64,000 bases of DNA from NCBI RefSeq assembly GCF_042610495.1, contig NZ_JBHGAP010000001.1, forward strand, positions 124,001-188,000. The letters run 5' to 3'. This document shows positions 36,847 to 45,603 of this stretch, piece by piece. Below the pieces are notes generated by a model. It saw only the letters and a list, made by a program, of their open reading frames with translations, was not told where the DNA came from and searched no databases. Origin of the DNA: RU20A sp042610495 (GTDB taxonomy: Bacteria > Pseudomonadota > Alphaproteobacteria > Rhizobiales > Rhizobiaceae). The position numbers and the translations under genes are program-made. How positions within the stretch are numbered: the stretch's first letter is position 1; every line of letters starts with the position of its first letter.

Positions 36847-37350
36847 ATGCTGATCATTCTCGGGGGATTGGCGGGCTCTGGCAAAAGCACGGTGGCGCAG
36901 GCCTTGGCGCGGCGGCTTTCCGCCTGCTACCTGCGCGTCGATACGATCGAGCAGGCCATCCGCGCGACGGCCCCCCTGGCGGGAGGGCAGGATGTCGGCG
37001 CCAGCGGCTATGTGACGCTGGCCCGGCTGGCCGCTGACAATCTCCGGCTCGGCCAGACCGTCATCGCCGATTCCGTCAATCCGCTGGAGATCACCCGCAG
37101 CGCCTTTCGTGCGGTCGCGACATCTGCCGGCCGGCCCTTCGTCGAGGTTGAAATCATCTGTTCCGATCCCGCAACCCATCGCCACCGCGCCGAAACACGT
37201 GCCGCCGAGGTGGAGGGGCTCATCCCGCCAAGCTGGACCGAGATCTGCGCGCTGACCTATGAACCCTGGCAGCCAGACCTGCGCCTCGACACCGTGCATC
37301 TCTCGGTCGAGGACAGCGTGGAACAGATCCTCCGATTGCTAAATCGATGA
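36847..37350 (+). CDS. P-loop kinase-like ATP-binding protein
   Basis: 167 residues, with Walker A GLAGSGKST at 7-15 next to the N-terminus. The layout (P-loop, RVDTIEQAIRA, then TVIADSVNPLEITRSAFR and ERRHRAETRAAE-like arginine-bearing lid) resembles small AAA_33/zeta-like kinases that phosphorylate small molecules, such as shikimate- or chloramphenicol-phosphotransferase relatives. The exact substrate is unknown. It follows holC by 40 bases and ends the pepA-holC group. Confidence 0.8.
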   Translation: MLIILGGLAGSGKSTVAQALARRLSACYLRVDTIEQAIRATAPLAGGQDVGASGYVTLARLAADNLRLGQTVIADSVNPLEITRSAFRAVATSAGRPFVEVEIICSDPATHRHRAETRAAEVEGLIPPSWTEICALTYEPWQPDLRLDTVHLSVEDSVEQILRLLNR

Positions 37351-37788
37351 TCCCTCAAGGCCTATTTTCTACCCCGCTTTCCCCCTCCCGGCAGGTCCGC
37401 CCCATACTGGCCCCGTCCCGCAGCGGATACACCGGCAGGCGTGCCGGCGTTGCGGGGCCGGCGCGGGTTGGGACGGGGCAGACGTGGCCCCCACCGGTCC
37501 GGGTCCGCGAAACGGCCGTTCGCCCCGAAGAACCGTGGGCGGAGGCAAGGCCTCAGGGAGGTGAATGGCGGCGGGCGAAACACCGTCGTCCTGTAAAACT
37601 CGGTCGTTGCGACGTACATCAAGCCGCGCCGCAGGGGTCGGACGAGGAACCGGGTCGAGCCGGTTTCATCACGCCCGAGCGGTCAGGCTTGCCGACAAAA
37701 ACCGCTGAACGGGGCGCTGAAAGGCGTCACTTTACCATTCCCTTTCGCCACCGGCGGCTTCCAGCGCCCCGTCCGAAAGACCCTGAAA
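37351..37788. other. Structured GC-rich region without a supportable protein gene; candidate noncoding RNA
   Basis: Three strong inverted repeats: CCCCGTCCC (37411-37419) with GGGACGGGG (37470-37478), enclosing CCGGCA..TGCCGG (37432-37447), and ACGGGGCGCTG (37709-37719) with CAGCGCCCCGT (37762-37772). A 163-codon frame spans the region on the plus strand and an 86-codon one on the minus strand, but neither has third-position G/C bias or a ribosome site. I recognise no known RNA family (not RNase P, tmRNA, 6S or SRP RNA by their conserved cores). Confidence 0.4.
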
Positions 37789-37822
37789 TGAAAAAACCCG
37801 GTGGCATCGCCGCACGGGTTTC
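37789..37822 (-). terminator. Rho-independent terminator of the Gfo/Idh/MocA oxidoreductase gene
   Basis: On the minus strand AAACCCG pairs with CGGGTTT around a GC-rich interior, running into six T (37791-37796). It lies 70 bases after the gene's stop at 37892. Confidence 0.8.
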
Positions 37823-37891
37823 TCAATCGTGCCCATAAAACAATGCCCCTTGCCGGAAACGCCGCTCCCCAGAATCCTATTCGCTATACGC

Positions 37892-38818
37892 TCAGTCGTA
37901 GAACGCCTCGACCACCTTCCGCTTGCCCAGCATGAAGGCATCGGCCACATGCCGCAGCGGTGCCAGATCGACGTCCGAACGCCCCGCCTTCACGATCTCG
38001 GCGAAGCGGGCGTAGAGGGCAGGATATTCGCGCTCAGGCTCCTCATGAACGAGCTTGCCGTCGATGGAGAGCTTCGCGCCGCCTTCGGAAAGCACCATGG
38101 TGCCGGCCGCGGTCTTTGCCACGATGTCCCAACTCTGCTTGCCAGTCTGGCGCCAGTCGAACTCGGCGGAAACGGCGAGCTTCTCTGCATCGCTGAAGGT
38201 GATCGCGGCGGCAATCGGAGCGTCGCGGTTCTCGGGGAATTCCAGCGTCGCGGCGGTGACGAAGACCGGGCGCGGCAGGATGTGGGTGACGATGGAGAGC
38301 GCATTGATGCCGGGATCGAACACGCCGAGGCCGCCGGCTTCCCAGATCCAGGCCTGGTTCGGATGCCAGTGGCGCACATCTTCCTTCCAGATCACCTGAA
38401 CGTTTTCGAGCGTCGTGCCAGCGAGAAATGCCTTGGCAGCTTCCACCGCCGGCGCATAGCGCGAATGCCAGCTGGCAAAGAGCGACAAGCCCTTGGCGGC
38501 GGCCAGCGCCGCAAGATCCTCGACCTCGCTCAGCGTCGCGCCCGGCGGCTTTTCAAGGAAGACATGCTTGCCGGCCTTGAGCGCGGTCACGGCCGCCGCA
38601 TAGCGGAACTGCGGCGGCATGCAGAGCGACACCGCCTCGATCTCGGGCACGGCTTGCAGCATCTCCTCGATCGATTTGAAGTTCGGGATGCCGTCCACCG
38701 TACCGTTGCGGCTGGCTGCCGCCGTCAGCTGGTAATCGCTGTTGGCCGCAAGGGCCGGCAGGTGCTGGTCGCGCACGATCTTGCCGACGCCGACGATGGC
38801 AATGCGGATGGGGTTCAT
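37892..38818 (-). CDS. Gfo/Idh/MocA oxidoreductase, probable D-galactose/L-arabinose 1-dehydrogenase
   Basis: 308 residues from the ATG at 38818; the first 120 form the Rossmann domain (IAIVGVGKIVRDQHLPAL, then EKPPGATLSEVEDL near 92-105). The C-terminal domain has WKEDVRHWHPNQAWIWEAGGLGVFDPGINALSI, in which the DPGINALS segment matches rhizobial and pseudomonad galactose or arabinose dehydrogenases that feed the De Ley-Doudoroff or related oxidative routes. Substrate is inferred from that resemblance. Monocistronic, with its own terminator, and divergent from a GNAT gene. Confidence 0.82.
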   Translation of the reverse strand: MNPIRIAIVGVGKIVRDQHLPALAANSDYQLTAAASRNGTVDGIPNFKSIEEMLQAVPEIEAVSLCMPPQFRYAAAVTALKAGKHVFLEKPPGATLSEVEDLAALAAAKGLSLFASWHSRYAPAVEAAKAFLAGTTLENVQVIWKEDVRHWHPNQAWIWEAGGLGVFDPGINALSIVTHILPRPVFVTAATLEFPENRDAPIAAAITFSDAEKLAVSAEFDWRQTGKQSWDIVAKTAAGTMVLSEGGAKLSIDGKLVHEEPEREYPALYARFAEIVKAGRSDVDLAPLRHVADAFMLGKRKVVEAFYD

Positions 38819-38967
38819 GGTATCTCCGTCCCAAATAGTATGACTTTTGTTGCTGTTGTAGCAGATCGCAAGGCATCGGCAAGCAGCCCCGCGCGATTTC
38901 GCCGCCCTCCGGCGGTGGACAAAGTCCGGCTCGACGCTATTCCTTCTCATCCTGCAAAGGAGACGCC

Positions 38968-39810
38968 ATGTCGCCCCTGATCCGAACTGCCACTGCCGCC
39001 GATGTCGCCACGCTCATCGACTGGGCCGCCGCCGAAGGCTGGAACCCGGGCACGGGTGATGCCGACGCCTTCTTCCGCACCGATCCAGGCGGATTCTTCG
39101 TCGCGGAGGTGGCGGGGCGGCTGGCGGCCGGCCTGTCGCTGGTGCGCTATGGCGAGACCTATGCCTTCCTCGGCCTTTACATCGCCGCGCCGGAGTTTCG
39201 CGGGAAGGGCATCGGCTATACGCTCTGGCAGGAGGCCATCGCCGGCGCCGGCAACCGCATCATCGGCCTCGATGGCGTGGTCGCCCAGCAGGACAACTAT
39301 CGAAAATCCGGCTTCGCCTACGCCCATGCCAATATCCGCTACGGCGGCACGCCGACCGTCCCGGCCGCCGCCAGCGCCGATCTTGTCGAGGTCCAGCGCC
39401 TGCACGTTCCCATGATCGTCGACTACGACCGCGCGCTCAACCCTGCCCGGCGCGAGACCTTTCTGGCCGAATGGCTGAAGGATAGCGGCGGCCGCCAGAG
39501 CGTTGCCCTGCTGCGCGCCGGCAAGATCACAGGCTATGGCACGGTGCGCCGCTGCCACGAGGGCTCGAAGATCGGCCCGCTCTTTTCCGATACCGAAACC
39601 GGCGCCGACCTCCTCTTCCGCCGTCTCGTCAGCCTCGCCGAGGGCGGCCCCGTCTTCCTCGACGTGCCGGAACCCAATGCCGCCGCAAAGGCGCTTACTG
39701 CCCGCTACAATCTGAAACCGGTTTTCGAAACCGCCCGTATGTATCGCGGCATCGACCCGGATCTGCCGCTCGATCGCATCTACGGAATCACAACGTTTGA
39801 ACTAGGCTGA
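38968..39810 (+). CDS. GNAT family N-acetyltransferase
   Basis: 280 residues. The N-terminal GNAT domain (about 1-130) has GGFFVAEVAGRLAAGLSLVRYG and the acetyl-CoA loop APEFRGKGIGYTLWQ (Q/RxxGxG type). The second half (about 140-280) is a C-terminal GNAT-like domain with VDYDRALNPARRETFLAEWL, as in YitH-type proteins. Substrate unknown. The start at 38968 is preceded by AAAGGAG. It is convergent with the next gene: their stops are adjacent. Confidence 0.88.
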   Translation: MSPLIRTATAADVATLIDWAAAEGWNPGTGDADAFFRTDPGGFFVAEVAGRLAAGLSLVRYGETYAFLGLYIAAPEFRGKGIGYTLWQEAIAGAGNRIIGLDGVVAQQDNYRKSGFAYAHANIRYGGTPTVPAAASADLVEVQRLHVPMIVDYDRALNPARRETFLAEWLKDSGGRQSVALLRAGKITGYGTVRRCHEGSKIGPLFSDTETGADLLFRRLVSLAEGGPVFLDVPEPNAAAKALTARYNLKPVFETARMYRGIDPDLPLDRIYGITTFELG

Positions 39811-40386
39811 TCATTCCTCAAGCGGCTCCGCCGTTGCGGCAAAACCACCGGCGACCGCCAGCACACGCTCATAGGTGCGGAATTCGTTCGGCCAGGCTCC
39901 GTCTCCCGCGATCCGCGACCCTTGCGCGGGGCTCAGCCGCCGCAGCGCGTAGACATCATAGGCTCGCTCGCTTTGCGCCCCCAGCCAATGCTGGCCGCAG
40001 ACGCTGCATCGCGCAGCAAACAGCCACCATTCCGCCCCGCCATGCCAGTGCCGCGGTCCGACGGTAGAGAAGAAGCGGTCGGCGCGATCGGTGAAGCCCA
40101 TGGGAAGGACATCGAGATCGCGCAGCGTCATGCATTCGCAGGCAAGCCGCAGACGTCCAAAGGCCTCCAGCCGCTCAATGAGGCTTGCCACGGCATGGCG
40201 ATCACGCCAGTTGGCGGAGATGAGTGTCAGATAGAGCTCTGTACCGAACACCGTGTCCAGGGAATCGTCGGAATAGATCCAGAGTTCCAAATCCCGGACA
40301 GCCATGTCGCCGCGCAGGAAAGCCCAGAGCGTGGCATCAATGGTGGTGGTTGCTCCGGGCTCGGCCCCGGTCTCGTTGGCGTCCAT
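39811..40386 (-). CDS. Protein of unknown function
   Basis: 191 residues from the ATG at 40386; not recognised with confidence. The N-terminal half (TLWAFLRGDMAVRDLELWIYSDDSLDTVFGTELYLTLISANWRD) resembles small immunity-like or stand-alone proteins I have seen in actinobacteria and proteobacteria, but no polymorphic toxin is near. The C-terminal half has a CSVCG knuckle and a TYERVLAVAGGF end. No signal peptide. The start choice rests on the sudden end of plausible coding upstream. Confidence 0.65.
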   Translation of the reverse strand: MDANETGAEPGATTTIDATLWAFLRGDMAVRDLELWIYSDDSLDTVFGTELYLTLISANWRDRHAVASLIERLEAFGRLRLACECMTLRDLDVLPMGFTDRADRFFSTVGPRHWHGGAEWWLFAARCSVCGQHWLGAQSERAYDVYALRRLSPAQGSRIAGDGAWPNEFRTYERVLAVAGGFAATAEPLEE

Positions 40387-40504
40387 GCCGCAAGTCTGAT
40401 GAGGTGGGGGAGAAACGTCAATCGCGCGAAGTCGCCAGTTTGGGGCGGGTGGCGAGGAGAGAGCGCATGAGGAGAGAGCGCGCACGCAGGGGCGCGTCAG
40501 GCCG

Positions 40505-42394
40505 TTAGCCCGCCATCCCCTCTTCGTACTCCGCCGAAAGCTCCAGCCACTTTTCCTCCGCCTCGGCAAGCTGCGCAGCCGCATCGGCGCGGCTCTTGGC
40601 CTTGGCAGCGGCTTTCGCCGGGCTCTTTTCGTAGAGCGCGGGATCCGCAAGCTCTGCATCAAGCGCCTGAATCAGTTTCTCGAGTTTCGCCGTCAGGGAC
40701 TCGATTTCATTGATCTTCTTGCGCAAGGGGGCAAGGGCTGCGCGCCGGTCGGCGCTGGCCTTGCGCTGGTCGGCCTTGGAAAGGCCGTCATCGGCAAGCG
40801 TCGGCCGCGCCTTGTCGTCCTTGCCCTTCGGGCCGCTGACGATCAGGCCACGATAATCCTCAAGGTCGCCCTCGAAGGCCGTCACCGTTCCATCCTTGAC
40901 GAGCCAGAGACGATCGACAGTCGCCTCGATCAGATGGCGGTCGTGGGAGATCAGGATGACGGCGCCCGGATAGTCGTTCAGGGCCGCGATCAGCGCCCGG
41001 CGGCTGTCGATATCGAGGTGATTGGTCGGTTCGTCGAGGATCAGCAGGTTCGGCGCATCGAAGGCGGCAAGCCCCATCAGAAGCCGCGCCTTCTCGCCAC
41101 CGGAGAGATCCTTGGCGGGCGTGTCCATCTTCTCGGTCGCAAGACCCATCTGGGCGACGCGGGCGCGCACCTTCGCCTCCACCTCGCCGGGCATCAGCCG
41201 GCGCACATGCTCCACCGCACTCTGGGCGGGGATCAGGTCATCCATCTGGTGCTGGGCGAAGAAGCCGATCTTCAGCCCCGGCGCCGTCTTCACCTCGCCG
41301 CTCTCGGCGGCGAGCTTGCCGGAGATGAACTTGGCGAAGGTGGATTTGCCGTTGCCGTTCGAGCCGATCAGCGCGATGCGGTCGTCATTGTCGATCCTAA
41401 GATTCAGCCGCTTCAGGATCGGCGCGCCCGGCTGGTAGCCCACCGCGGCCGAGGAGATGGCGACGATCGGCGAGGCCGGCTGCTTCTCGGGCTCGGGGAA
41501 GGAAAAGCCCTGCACGTGATCCTCGATCACGGCGGCCACCGTGCCCATGCGCTCCAGCGCCTTGATGCGGCTCTGGGCCTGCCGGGCCTTGGTGGCCTTG
41601 GCCCGGAACCGGTCGATGAAGCTCTGCAGGTGCTTGCGCGCCGCATCGTTCTTGGCCTTCGCCTTCATCTGCAGTTCGTCGGCCTCCGCCTTCTGCCGCT
41701 CGAACTGGTCGTAGGGGCCGCGATAGAAGGTCAGCTTCTTCTGGTCGAGATGCACGATGGAGTTGACGGCGGTGTTCAGCAGATCCCGGTCGTGGCTGAT
41801 GATGATGACCGTGTGCGGATAGCGACGGATGTAATCCTCCAACCACAGCGTGCCCTCGAGGTCGAGATAGTTGGTGGGCTCGTCGAGCAGCAGCAGGTCC
41901 GGCTCGGAGAAGAGCACGGCCGCCAGCGCCACGCGCATGCGCCAGCCGCCGGAAAAGGACGAGGCGGGGCGAAGCTGGGCGGCATGGTCGAAACCGAGGC
42001 CGGCGAGAATGCTGGCCGCGCGCGATTCCGCCGCATGGGCGCCAATGTCTGCGAGCCGCGTCTGGATCTCCGCGATCCGGTTCGGATCGCTGGCCGTCTC
42101 CGCTTCCTTCAAGAGCGCCGCACGCTCCTTGTCGGCCGAAAGCACGATCTCGATCAGCGCATCCTCGGTGCCGGGCGCCTCCTGCGCCACTTGGCCGATC
42201 CGCGCCTGGCGCGGCAGCGACACGGTGCCCGCCTCCGGCGTCATGTCGCCGGTGATGATCTTGAACAGCGTGGACTTGCCCGCGCCATTGCGCCCCACAA
42301 GCCCCGCCTTCGTGCCCGAAGGCAAGGTGACGGAAGCATTCTCGATAAGCAGTCGCCCGGCAATGCGGGCCGTGAGGCCGGAAATCGCGATCAT
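40505..42394 (-). CDS. ABC-F family ATPase (Uup/YheS-type)
   Basis: 629 residues with two ATP-binding cassettes and no membrane segment. The first has Walker A GRNGAGKST near 36-44 and signature SGGWRM; the second has GSNGNGKST near 345 and LSGGEKARL. A charged linker (about 235-290, rich in KAKAT and KALERMG) joins them, and the final 90 residues form a predicted coiled coil (KKINEIESLTAKLEKLIQALDAELAD). Family members act on the ribosome in translation, or like Uup on branched DNA. No drug-resistance neighbours are visible, so a housekeeping role is likely. Confidence 0.93.
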   Translation of the reverse strand: MIAISGLTARIAGRLLIENASVTLPSGTKAGLVGRNGAGKSTLFKIITGDMTPEAGTVSLPRQARIGQVAQEAPGTEDALIEIVLSADKERAALLKEAETASDPNRIAEIQTRLADIGAHAAESRAASILAGLGFDHAAQLRPASSFSGGWRMRVALAAVLFSEPDLLLLDEPTNYLDLEGTLWLEDYIRRYPHTVIIISHDRDLLNTAVNSIVHLDQKKLTFYRGPYDQFERQKAEADELQMKAKAKNDAARKHLQSFIDRFRAKATKARQAQSRIKALERMGTVAAVIEDHVQGFSFPEPEKQPASPIVAISSAAVGYQPGAPILKRLNLRIDNDDRIALIGSNGNGKSTFAKFISGKLAAESGEVKTAPGLKIGFFAQHQMDDLIPAQSAVEHVRRLMPGEVEAKVRARVAQMGLATEKMDTPAKDLSGGEKARLLMGLAAFDAPNLLILDEPTNHLDIDSRRALIAALNDYPGAVILISHDRHLIEATVDRLWLVKDGTVTAFEGDLEDYRGLIVSGPKGKDDKARPTLADDGLSKADQRKASADRRAALAPLRKKINEIESLTAKLEKLIQALDAELADPALYEKSPAKAAAKAKSRADAAAQLAEAEEKWLELSAEYEEGMAG

Positions 42395-42449
42395 GCCGGC
42401 GTGTATAAGAGTGAGGGGCAGGGGGATGCAAGCGGGGAGGCGCTGCGTT

Positions 42450-42977
42450 TCACGCCGGCTCGCCCGCCGCCAGCCACTCCTTTCCCTCCGCCCGCAGGAA
42501 ATAGATCAGGTCCAGCGCCAGGCTTTCCTTGCCGAGCGCCGTCAGGGTGGCGTGGCACTGGCCGCGGTGATGGGTCTGGTGGTTGAACATATGGGAGAGC
42601 CCCGGCGCCAGCGCATGGGTGACCGGGGCAGGGTTGGTGATGGCCGAGTAGGTGACGGGACGGCAAAGCGCCGCATCGTCGAGCCCGTCCAGCCAGCCGA
42701 TGAGGCGTGCGTCAAGCGCCTCGCGCGCCGCCGTCAGCGCGGCGAGCTCTGTGTAAAGGATGGCGGCAAGCTGGTTGGCGGCCTCGCCCTCGCCGGTAAA
42801 GCGCTTCATCCAGATGCCATCGGCCACCACGAGATGGTTGAGTGTCGCACACAGTGAGCCGAAGAAGGCGCCGCGGCTCTCGTTGAACTCGGCTTCGGTG
42901 AGCGTGGCGGCGGCGGCGTACAGGCGTTCATTGGCCCAGCGGTTGTAGCGGGCAAACATGCGGAAATGATCGATCAT
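42450..42977 (-). CDS. DinB family protein
   Basis: 175 residues, four-helix-bundle DinB/YfiT-like fold. The metal-binding histidines are His48 in LNHLVVAD and two in MFNHQTHHRGQ near 131-137. It starts MIDHFRMFARYNRWANERLYAA, a motif typical of the family. Many such proteins are metal-dependent thiol transferases; the substrate here is unknown. It lies 55 bases upstream of the ABC-F gene, on the same strand, and may be co-transcribed. Confidence 0.88.
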   Translation of the reverse strand: MIDHFRMFARYNRWANERLYAAAATLTEAEFNESRGAFFGSLCATLNHLVVADGIWMKRFTGEGEAANQLAAILYTELAALTAAREALDARLIGWLDGLDDAALCRPVTYSAITNPAPVTHALAPGLSHMFNHQTHHRGQCHATLTALGKESLALDLIYFLRAEGKEWLAAGEPA

Positions 42978-43118
42978 GGCGCTTCGTCCCTGCAGGAAAA
43001 GACGACCCTATCCTGTTCCGCCATCCAGGGGCGTGATGCGACCGATGAAATGTTTTGATTGGATCACGCCCCAACGCCATGTGTGAATGGACGTGATCCC
43101 GAAACGCAGGAGCCGCCC

Positions 43119-43808
43119 ATGAGCCTGACCCTCTACGCCCTCGCGGGCGCCGATCCCGCCCGCCCGTTTTCGCCGCATGTGTGGAAGGTGGCGATGGCGC
43201 TCGCCCACAAGGGGCTTGCCGCCGAAACCGTCGCCGTCGGCTTCACCGCCATCCCCGCGATCGAAAACGGTGCGACGAAGCTCGTCCCGCTGCTGAAAGA
43301 CGGCGACACGCTCGTCTCCGACAGCTTCGCCATCGCCCGCTATCTGGAAGAGACCTATCCGGATCGTCCGAGCCTCTTTGGCGGTCCGGGCGGGCTCGCC
43401 ACGGCCCGCTTCGTGGAAGGATTCTCGCAAACCCGGGTCCATCCGCTTCTGACGCCCATCCTCATCACGGATATCCATGCGATGCTCGCGCCCGCCGATC
43501 AGGCCTATTTCCGCGAAAGCCGTGAAAAGCGTCTCGGCCGCACGCTGGAGGAAACCGCCGCCGGCGCGCCTGCCGCCATCACCGAGCTTCGCACCCGGCT
43601 GGAGCCGCTGCGCCACACGCTCCGCCACCAGCCCTTTCTCGGCGGCGAGGCCCCGCTCTTTGCCGATTACATCGTCTTCGGCGCCTTCCAGTGGGCCCGT
43701 ATCGTGTCGAAAACCATGGTTCTGGAAGCCGATGACCCCGTCACCCTCTGGTTCGACCGCTGCCTCGATCTCCACGCTGCGTTGGGGCGCAGCGTGACGG
43801 CTGCGTGA
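43119..43808 (+). CDS. Glutathione S-transferase family protein
   Basis: 229 residues from ATG 43119 with AGGAG 6 bases upstream. The thioredoxin-like N-domain (LTLYALAGADPARPFSPHVWKVAMALAHKGL, then NGATKLVPLLKDGDTLVSDSFAIARYLEE) includes the cis-Pro and SDSxAI glutathione-binding turn; the all-helical C-domain follows, with ADYIVFGAFQWARIVS. Similar to beta-etherase/maleylacetoacetate-type GSTs. Substrate unknown. Confidence 0.87.
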   Translation: MSLTLYALAGADPARPFSPHVWKVAMALAHKGLAAETVAVGFTAIPAIENGATKLVPLLKDGDTLVSDSFAIARYLEETYPDRPSLFGGPGGLATARFVEGFSQTRVHPLLTPILITDIHAMLAPADQAYFRESREKRLGRTLEETAAGAPAAITELRTRLEPLRHTLRHQPFLGGEAPLFADYIVFGAFQWARIVSKTMVLEADDPVTLWFDRCLDLHAALGRSVTAA

Positions 43809-43934
43809 AACTTGACACGTGCGGGGCGCCAAACGGCCGCGCCCCCTTGTTTTGCGGCAAGGAGGCCGGTAAGGAGGCGCCCACATCCGCAAACCGTTGC
43901 GGGCAACGTTTCAAGATACAAGGGATTTGGGACA

Positions 43935-44357
43935 ATGGCGATTGAACGCACCTTCTCGATGATCAAGCCTGACGCCACCAAGCGCAACCTGACGGGCGCC
44001 ATCACCAAGATGCTCGAAGATGCCGGCCTGCGCGTCGTGGCTTCCAAGCGCGTCTGGATGAGCAAGCGTCAGGCCGAAGGCTTCTACGCCGTTCACAAGG
44101 ATCGCCCCTTCTTCGGCGAACTCGTTGAAGGCATGACCTCCGGCCCGACCGTCGTTCAGGTTCTCGAAGGCGAAAACGCCATCCTGAAGAACCGCGAGAT
44201 CATGGGCGCCACCAACCCGGCCAACGCCGCCGAAGGCACCATCCGCAAGACGCATGCCCTCTCGATCGGCGAAAACTCGGTTCACGGCTCCGACGCCCCG
44301 GAAACCGCTGCCGAAGAAATCGCCTACTGGTTCTCCGGCACCGAAATCGTCGGCTGA
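43935..44357 (+). CDS. ndk: Nucleoside diphosphate kinase
   Basis: Exchanges gamma phosphate between nucleoside triphosphates and diphosphates. 140 residues from ATG 43935 (MAIERTFSMIKPDATKRN); the longer upstream frame is not NDK-like. The phosphate-accepting histidine is His117 in NSVHGSD. Usual length. Single gene with its own terminator. Confidence 0.98.
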   Translation: MAIERTFSMIKPDATKRNLTGAITKMLEDAGLRVVASKRVWMSKRQAEGFYAVHKDRPFFGELVEGMTSGPTVVQVLEGENAILKNREIMGATNPANAAEGTIRKTHALSIGENSVHGSDAPETAAEEIAYWFSGTEIVG

Positions 44358-44378
44358 TTTTCAGCGGACTGACATCAG

Positions 44379-44416
44379 CAAAGGGCCCGGCGCCGTATGG
44401 CGGCCGGGCCTTTTCT
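44379..44416 (+). terminator. Rho-independent terminator of ndk
   Basis: AAGGGCCCGGCGCC pairs with GGCGGCCGGGCCTT (single mismatches or bulges) around GTAT, then CCTTTTCTGTTTTTTG. It starts 22 bases after the ndk stop. Confidence 0.88.
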
Positions 44417-44431
44417 GTTTTTTGCGCGGGA

Positions 44432-44977
44432 TCAGGGCGTCTTTGCCGGGCAGCGCATCGTGGCGAAATGCGCGGGCGCCTTGCCGTCTGCAAACATGTC
44501 CGGGTTCTTCTCGTAGGCGGGGCCAATCACCAGCGCCCTGGCCGGAAGCACGTCCTGGTCGAGCGTCGAGGCAAGCGTCGTCTCCAGCCGCTGCCGCTCG
44601 CTGCCATCGGGGCCCAGGACGTTGATGGTGATGCGGTAGGGCACGCCCTTGCGGATGCAGGTGACATCGGGGCTCTCGAGCGAGACCTTGTCCAGCTTCG
44701 GGAACAGCTTGCGCTCGGTGACGAGATCCTCGCCGCCGGCCGGGTTCTGGAAACGGGCCACGACCCGCATGCCCTCTTCGACGGGGCCGACCTTCTCCAG
44801 CGCCAGCACATAGGTTGCATAGGCGAGGCGATAGTTGAAGATGAACACCTTGCCGGAAAGTTTCAGCGGCCCTTCCGCCTCCCGCTGGCAGCCGGCCAGT
44901 CCCAGAATTGCCAGGCAAAGCCCCGCGAAAAGCGGCAGATAGCTTCCCAGGTGCCGCGCGCCGCACGACCTCGTCAT
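44432..44977 (-). CDS. Putative lipoprotein
   Basis: 181 residues from the ATG at 44977, with AGGAGG 7 bases upstream. Signal peptide ending LGLAGC (lipobox; the Cys about residue 31) marks an envelope lipoprotein. The mature part has LKLSGKVFIFNYRLAYATYVLALEKVGPVEEG and a Cys-bearing YRITINVLG segment; I do not recognise a domain. It overlaps the CGNR gene by 4 bases, so the two are co-translated. Function unknown. Confidence 0.8.
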   Translation of the reverse strand: MTRSCGARHLGSYLPLFAGLCLAILGLAGCQREAEGPLKLSGKVFIFNYRLAYATYVLALEKVGPVEEGMRVVARFQNPAGGEDLVTERKLFPKLDKVSLESPDVTCIRKGVPYRITINVLGPDGSERQRLETTLASTLDQDVLPARALVIGPAYEKNPDMFADGKAPAHFATMRCPAKTP

Positions 44978-45537
44978 TGTACGACCTCCTCTTTCTGCCG
45001 CCGGTAATGCCGCTTCGCCTTGGCGCGATTGCCGCATACCGCCATGTCGCACCAGGCGCGGCTGCGATTGCGGCTGCGGTCGAGAAACAGCCAGCCGCAA
45101 TTGGGGCAGATCTTCAGCCGCTCGGGCGCGGGATCGGCGATGAGCCGCAGCGCGGAATGCGCCGTCTCCGTATCCAGCCGCCCGCGCTGCCCGTCGCGCA
45201 GCACGGCGGCGGCTGCCACGAGCAGATCCGCCAGCAGCCTGTCATCGCCATGCCCGTGAATCCGGGCGCGGAAATGAGCATCGATCGTCTCGCGCAGCAG
45301 GAGAAAAGCTGCCTGTGCCGCTTGTGGCACCGGGTGCAGCAGCGGCAGACCCTCGCGTTCGCCACACAAGGCGTTTGCCGCAGCGGGAAAGGCTGAAAGC
45401 GCAGCGGGATCGGCGAAACGGTCACGGCGGCGGAAGGGGTCGTCGCGCAGGATGATGGAATTGGCGACATCAAGCGCGAGCGCACCGCCGGCAAAGCGGT
45501 GCGGGGTCCAGGCGAAGGGCGCTGTTTCGATTGGCAT
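44974..45537 (-). CDS. CGNR zinc-finger/ABATE domain protein, putative regulator
   Basis: 187 residues. The N-terminal ABATE domain is followed by the CGNR finger (CPNCGWLFLDRSRNRSRAWCDMAVCGNRAKAKRHYRRQ near 143-178), which has four Cys and a basic stretch suited to DNA binding. Family members are treated as transcriptional regulators but few are studied. It is divergent from a LivH-like permease, with an AT-rich palindrome (45549-45565) between, and is followed by the lipoprotein. Confidence 0.85.
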   Translation of the reverse strand: MPIETAPFAWTPHRFAGGALALDVANSIILRDDPFRRRDRFADPAALSAFPAAANALCGEREGLPLLHPVPQAAQAAFLLLRETIDAHFRARIHGHGDDRLLADLLVAAAAVLRDGQRGRLDTETAHSALRLIADPAPERLKICPNCGWLFLDRSRNRSRAWCDMAVCGNRAKAKRHYRRQKEEVVQ

Positions 45538-45548
45538 GGAAAAATTCT

Positions 45549-45565
45549 AACTGGTAAAATCAGTT
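45549..45565. promoter_or_regulatory. Candidate operator between the CGNR gene and the LivH-like permease
   Basis: AACTGGTAAAATCAGTT is an imperfect inverted repeat (6 of 7 pairs) in an unusually AT-rich 65-base gap between the two divergent genes. Its position makes it a candidate site for the CGNR protein. Binding is inferred. Confidence 0.4.
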
Positions 45566-45603
45566 TTGCAAGTTATCCTTTTGACCATCGGGAGCCGATC
45601 TCC

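Noticed and set aside
37351..37788. Identification of the structured region as RNase P RNA, tmRNA, 6S RNA or a cobalamin riboswitch
   Set aside because: The conserved cores of these RNAs are absent; only strong pairing is seen.
37347..37838. A 163-codon plus-strand frame over the structured region
   Set aside because: No ribosome site, no third-position bias, no domain; it overlaps the last codon of the preceding gene.
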